The position numbers were made by a program, and so were the translations under genes. 35,265 bases of DNA from Lachnospiraceae bacterium (lineage in GTDB: Bacteria > Bacillota > Clostridia > Lachnospirales > Lachnospiraceae): contig JAILCW010000084.1 in the NCBI GenBank assembly GCA_024690265.1, forward strand, positions 1 through 35,265. The letters are read 5' to 3'. This document shows positions 31,018 through 35,265 of this stretch, piece by piece (positions within the stretch are counted from its first letter, which is position 1; each line of letters opens with the position of its first letter). The notes under the pieces are model-generated. The model saw only the letters and a program-made list of their open reading frames with translations, did not search any database and had not been told where the DNA came from.

Positions 31018-31190
31018 ATGACAGAAAAGATTTATGAAACATCCCATGGAAATATCCATTATTGGGTGAATGATGGGTTGGCAAAGACATCGGTTCAGTT
31101 GGTGTTCTTGCCGGCCTTAATTCTAATACCGATGCTCTGGAAGTAGTGAATGCTGTGATTGAGCGCATGGTTGGGATGGTAGAAGGATAA
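31018..31190 (+). pseudogene. Remnant of a second alpha/beta hydrolase with internal deletion
   Basis: N-terminal MTEKIYETSHGNIHYWVNDGLAKTSVQLVFLP joined, in another frame, to a C-terminal-like GLNSNTDALEVVNAVIERMVGMVEG*; the first frame stops after ~42 codons. Confidence 0.6.
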
Positions 31191-31219
31191 GAGAATCGGG
31201 AATTATTAAGAGGAAAACT

Positions 31220-32302
31220 ATGAATAAGAAATTAAAAACAGGACTACTCTATGCCGCGCTTACAATCATTGGCGCCATCGGAGGTGGAATCTTAGGAAAA
31301 TATATTATGCAGAATGAGCATTCCATTATGGAACTCATCTATGCGCTTGTATGGCTTTTTGTAGCGAACTTGGTAGGCGTTGTTGTACACGAAAGTGGGC
31401 ACCTGGTGTGTGGGCGTAAGACGGGATACGAGTTCGTGTCTTTTCGTATCGGATCGATGACTTGGATTCGTGAGAATGGGAAGCTTGTGCGAAAGAAATT
31501 CAGCATTCATGGAACAGCCGGTCAATGTATTTTAATGCCACCGGAAGTGGAGCATCCGGAGGATATGCCTTTTGCTTTGTATTTTCTGGGTGGTGGATTG
31601 TTTAATCTGATTTCAGCCGCAATCTTTCTACCAATTGGAATTCTGATACCGAACTACTATGTCTCTATACCGGTAGTTTTCTTCGGAGGATTTTCGCTGC
31701 TGCAAGGAATCATCAACTTGGTGCCGCTTCAGTTGACAGTACCGAATGACGGATATCAGATTCTAAATCTTTGTCGCCATAAGGAAGAGCGTGTGTTGAT
31801 TTATAAGCAGCTTCGCTTCAATGGTTTGTTATATCAGGGTTTGACACCGTCTGAGATTCCGGAAGAATTATATGATTTCGGCGAAGATAGTCGCGGACTT
31901 AGTGAGCTGATACAGGCAACTCGTTATCTGGATTGCAAGGATTTCCAGACAGCAGAGCGGCTAGTTGCTTCTTCTATCGATAGTGGCAAGATGATCAGTC
32001 TACACGAATTGGAAGCGAAGTCAGAATTACTATTCTGCAAAATCATGAATGGAGCATCCGAGTCCGAAATTAATGCTTTGTATGACAAGGAACTGAAAAA
32101 ATACATCGCAGCTTCGGCAAAAACGCAGATTGCAAAACGCCGCACCATGTATGCGTATGACTTAATGATTACCAAAGATATGGAAGCTGCTGGGAAGGAA
32201 TACGATGCAGCCATGGCCATGAAACAGACCTATCCATGTGCAGGTGAATTAAAGTCTGAGTTGGCCCTTATTGAGTACGTTGGAACGAAGTGTGCAGCAT
32301 AG
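31220..32302 (+). CDS. Membrane metalloprotease-like protein (M50/site-2-protease type HExxH)
   Basis: Multi-TM N-terminal half with VGVVVHESGHLVCGRKTGYEF; C-terminal cytosolic-looking helical region. Confidence 0.65.
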   Translation: MNKKLKTGLLYAALTIIGAIGGGILGKYIMQNEHSIMELIYALVWLFVANLVGVVVHESGHLVCGRKTGYEFVSFRIGSMTWIRENGKLVRKKFSIHGTAGQCILMPPEVEHPEDMPFALYFLGGGLFNLISAAIFLPIGILIPNYYVSIPVVFFGGFSLLQGIINLVPLQLTVPNDGYQILNLCRHKEERVLIYKQLRFNGLLYQGLTPSEIPEELYDFGEDSRGLSELIQATRYLDCKDFQTAERLVASSIDSGKMISLHELEAKSELLFCKIMNGASESEINALYDKELKKYIAASAKTQIAKRRTMYAYDLMITKDMEAAGKEYDAAMAMKQTYPCAGELKSELALIEYVGTKCAA

Positions 32303-32332
32303 AGAAACGGGATGTTATTTGGAGGCGAAGAA

Positions 32333-33697
32333 GTGAAGGCAGAAGAGTTATGGGCAGAGTTTTGCTCCAAAAGAGGAATTGATAAAGATACGCCTTATGA
32401 GGCGTGGGGCTTCGGCAGAGATGGAGAGGAATCAGACCAGTTGGCGAAGTTGGTGGTAGAAGGAAAGAAGTTCGGTACAGCTAGTCTGTATGATGTGTAT
32501 GAAGCTGAGGATGCGCTGGATGAACTTCCGAAGGTTGGCGGGTACAGCGTGATTTTGGATAGTCATGAAGAGGCGGTATGTATCATTCGAGATTATGATG
32601 TGTATATTCGACCGTTTCGTGAGGTTTCACCCTTTCACGCATATTCTGAAGGCGAAGGAGACCGTTCATTAGAACACTGGAGGGGCGTTCACAAAGAGTT
32701 CTTCGAAGGAGAAGCCAAAGAATGCGGAGTAACTTTTAGTGAAGAATCCAAAGTTGTATGTGAGAAGTTTACGCTGGAATATGTTGCAGGATGCGATGTT
32801 CCGGAGGGCGAACTGCTTTTCGTGGAACCTACCATGAACTATGCAGATGAGATTGTGGCATACCGACAGGAGATGCTGGATGTGAACTCGTCCTTTGATG
32901 GATGCTTCTCCATGAAGCGGATGCCGGATCCACAGGAATACGTGGATTATTGTATCGGATGGGCAAATCCAAGCCGTGAGGCGGATGTACATGGAGCATG
33001 GGGCAACGTACTTCTGGTAATCCGAAAAGCAGATAACAAGATGGTGGGATGCATGCAAGTGCATAACGTACTTACTCAGCGAATGAAAGATTGCACCGGA
33101 CATGTGGGATACTCGGTACGTCCGGCTGAACGTAGACGTGGATATGCTACGAAGATGTTGGCCAAGGGCTTAGATTTCTTATCTTCCTTTGGGTTCAAAG
33201 AAGTGGTAGCGAGTTGCTTGCCAGAGAATACGGGAAGCAAGAAAACGATTCTGGCGAACGGTGGAGAGTATATTGATATCAGGTATCTCGAGAGTGATGA
33301 TGTGAATCTGGAGAGGAATCTGATGCGTAACGTGATAAGACCACACCATGGTATGTGCTTTCAGTTCTATGAGGGCAAGGGGTATGATGAGAATTTTACG
33401 GACCACATGGGCCAAATCATTCATAAGATGGAAGCGAATCCATCCGGTAAGATTGTTGTATCTGCAACAACGGATATGGTATGTGCCAACTGTCCGAACA
33501 ACCAGGGCGGTGTTTGCGAGTCCCAGGAGAAGGTTCTACGGTATGATACTGCCGTACTAGAGGCTTGTGAAATAGAGGATGGAGCAACTATAAACTACGA
33601 AGATTTTATCAGCTTAGTTCGTCATCGCGTGATAGATGCTGGACTACGCGAGCAAATCTGTGGTGACTGCGAGTGGAATGAATTGTGCAGGAGATAG
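32333..33697 (+). CDS. ASCH - GNAT acetyltransferase - DUF1284 multidomain fusion protein
   Basis: ASCH-like AWGFGRDGEESDQLAKLVVEGKKFGTASLYDVY; GNAT VGYSVRPAERRRGYATKMLAKGLDFL; DUF1284-like RPHHGMCFQFYEGKGYDENFTDHMGQII...C..CPNN...C. Start GTG 32333 behind GGAGG preferred to ATG 32312. Confidence 0.8.
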   Translation: MKAEELWAEFCSKRGIDKDTPYEAWGFGRDGEESDQLAKLVVEGKKFGTASLYDVYEAEDALDELPKVGGYSVILDSHEEAVCIIRDYDVYIRPFREVSPFHAYSEGEGDRSLEHWRGVHKEFFEGEAKECGVTFSEESKVVCEKFTLEYVAGCDVPEGELLFVEPTMNYADEIVAYRQEMLDVNSSFDGCFSMKRMPDPQEYVDYCIGWANPSREADVHGAWGNVLLVIRKADNKMVGCMQVHNVLTQRMKDCTGHVGYSVRPAERRRGYATKMLAKGLDFLSSFGFKEVVASCLPENTGSKKTILANGGEYIDIRYLESDDVNLERNLMRNVIRPHHGMCFQFYEGKGYDENFTDHMGQIIHKMEANPSGKIVVSATTDMVCANCPNNQGGVCESQEKVLRYDTAVLEACEIEDGATINYEDFISLVRHRVIDAGLREQICGDCEWNELCRR

Positions 33698-33700
33698 CAT

Positions 33701-34234
33701 ATGATTTTATTAGTAATCGACATACAAAAAGGAATTACAGATAGCAGACTCTACAATTTCGAAGAGTTTGTTGATAACACAACAAAAATCATAGATACAG
33801 CAAGAGCGAATGGCGTAGAAGTCATCTATGTACAGCACGATGATGGCCCTGGAACCGGATTCTCTGTTGGCGATGTAGATTTTGAAATCGCAGATGAGGT
33901 TGCACCGCAGGATGGGGAGAAGATTTACTATAAGACAATCAACACCTGCTTTGGCAACGCAGAACTTGTAGATTACTTGAATCAGCATGCGAATAAGCAG
34001 TTGATGATAGTTGGGCTGCAGACAAACTTCTGTATTGATGCAACGGTGAAGTCAGCGTTTGAGCGAGGATATGAGGTCATCATTCCTGAGGGGACCAACT
34101 CAACCTTCGATAATGACTACATGGATGCCAAGACTACTTACGAGTACTATAACCACATGATGTGGCCGGAGCGGTTTGCAAAGTGTGTCTCTATGGATGA
34201 GGCAATTGCGATACTGGGGCAAAAGGACAAATAA
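33701..34234 (+). CDS. Isochorismatase-family cysteine hydrolase
   Basis: MILLVIDIQKGITD...YYKTINTCFGNAELVDYL...LMIVGLQTNFCIDATVKSAFERGYEVIIPEG. Confidence 0.92.
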   Translation: MILLVIDIQKGITDSRLYNFEEFVDNTTKIIDTARANGVEVIYVQHDDGPGTGFSVGDVDFEIADEVAPQDGEKIYYKTINTCFGNAELVDYLNQHANKQLMIVGLQTNFCIDATVKSAFERGYEVIIPEGTNSTFDNDYMDAKTTYEYYNHMMWPERFAKCVSMDEAIAILGQKDK

Positions 34235-34262
34235 GAAAGACAAGAGGATTAAGGAAAAAGAT

Positions 34263-34700
34263 ATGGATATTTGGCAAAAAATGTATGAACAAGCAAAGGC
34301 GCAGTACCACCCGGAGGAGGTATCGCCTTTTATATATGCACACAATGTAGTGGCAGCAGTAGAGGCCGAGAATGGCGACATCTACACAGGATTCTGCATT
34401 GAGAGCTGCAGTGGTGTGATGAACATGTGCGCGGATCGTATGGCAGCTTTGAACATGTATATGAATAGTGGTCAGACTAAGATAAAACGTTTTATTGCTT
34501 TTCGAGATGAGGCACCATCCGGCGGTGGTAGTGGCATGCCATGTGGGGCTTGCCGGGAGTTCTTTTACCAGTTGAATGAAGAGAACGAAGATATGGAGAT
34601 TATGGTGGATTTTGCAACCCGTGAGACCATCACACTGAAGGAACTGATGCCGAACTGGTGGGGCAAAGAACGCTATGCGGAGGCTAAAAATGAGACTTGA
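34263..34700 (+). CDS. Cytidine deaminase-family protein
   Basis: GDIYTGFCIESCSGVMNMCADRMAALNMY...GGGSGMPCGACREFFYQL; start ATG 34263 inside the longer ORF track call. Confidence 0.82.
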   Translation: MDIWQKMYEQAKAQYHPEEVSPFIYAHNVVAAVEAENGDIYTGFCIESCSGVMNMCADRMAALNMYMNSGQTKIKRFIAFRDEAPSGGGSGMPCGACREFFYQLNEENEDMEIMVDFATRETITLKELMPNWWGKERYAEAKNET

Positions 34701-35199
34701 GACAGAACGATTACTGATTACAGAGATGACGATGGATATGGCAATGGATGTCCATAAGAATTCTCTAGATGACGATATTCGGAGATTTGTTCCGGATGAA
34801 GTGTTTGAAACACTGGAAGAAGCACAGGAGACAATTGATTTTATCATGTCTCAATATGGAGCCACGGAGGGACCGCTTATTTACGCTGTACTTACGAAGG
34901 AGAATAATACCAACATCGGTTACGTACAGCTAGTGCCGATTGGCGATGGTAAGTGGGAGATTGGTTATCACGTAGCAAAGGCATATACCTGCAAGGGATA
35001 TGCAACGGAGGCTGTGAAAGCGTTCTTGCCGGTGATTACAGAGCTGGTTGGCGTGACTGAAGTGTATGGAATTCGCCTTCTTGAGAATGTGGCTTCCGGT
35101 CGCGTACTTGAGAAGTGTGGATTTGAGACGTTCTTCACAGGAGAAGGATCATATCATGACGGTGTATATGAAATCAGCAAAAGTGTTTGGAAGAGATAA
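34690..35199 (+). CDS. GNAT family N-acetyltransferase
   Basis: MRLETERLLITEMTMDMAMDVHKNS...GYVQLVPIGDGKWEIGYHVAKAYTCKGYATEAVKAFLPVI...GRVLEKCGFE; overlaps the end of the upstream gene. Confidence 0.92.
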   Translation: MRLETERLLITEMTMDMAMDVHKNSLDDDIRRFVPDEVFETLEEAQETIDFIMSQYGATEGPLIYAVLTKENNTNIGYVQLVPIGDGKWEIGYHVAKAYTCKGYATEAVKAFLPVITELVGVTEVYGIRLLENVASGRVLEKCGFETFFTGEGSYHDGVYEISKSVWKR

Positions 35200-35265
35200 G
35201 TAGCGAATAATGGAAAAAGAATATACGAAATCATGAATAGGAATTGACAGAGGGTATTGTATGGA

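Noticed and set aside
34191-34847. Minus-strand 218-aa ORF
   Set aside because: Antisense shadow of the deaminase and GNAT genes; sense-strand genes have clear family motifs

Overview
The window looks like a Firmicutes chromosome segment, most likely Lachnospiraceae-like (inference from gene content and codon style). Nearly all confident genes are on the + strand. From left to right: the C-terminal end of a DUF4214-type protein; a ~650-bp non-coding region with an ordered array of hairpins and a 26-bp inverted repeat; a three-gene sensory operon (solute-binding lipoprotein, a 1606-aa hybrid kinase with an ECF S-component-like membrane domain, and a response regulator with an acidic N-terminus); a structured ncRNA, probably 6S RNA, with its own promoter and terminator; an HD-GYP protein; a T-box leader with pheS-pheT; queA; an MFS transporter; a PilZ protein; lgt; an MBOAT/DHHW acyltransferase pair; a dcw cluster (mraZ, rsmH, ftsL-like, PBP/ftsI, mraY, murD, ftsW, divIB/ftsQ, ftsZ, with no murG between ftsW and divIB); and an accessory tail (alpha/beta hydrolase, hydrolase remnant, HExxH membrane protease, ASCH-GNAT-DUF1284 fusion, isochorismatase-like, cytidine deaminase-like with CAD in place of CAE, GNAT). 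The strongest candidates for something undescribed are: (1) the intergenic hairpin array at 431-1072, seven hairpins with two different arm motifs but the same geometry (~38-bp unit, ~75-bp period); (2) the SBP / S-component-fused hybrid kinase / acidic response regulator operon; (3) a nested inverted-repeat family downstream of pheT and ftsZ that keeps its pairing while its sequence changes. All calls come from reading the sequence; no searches were run.
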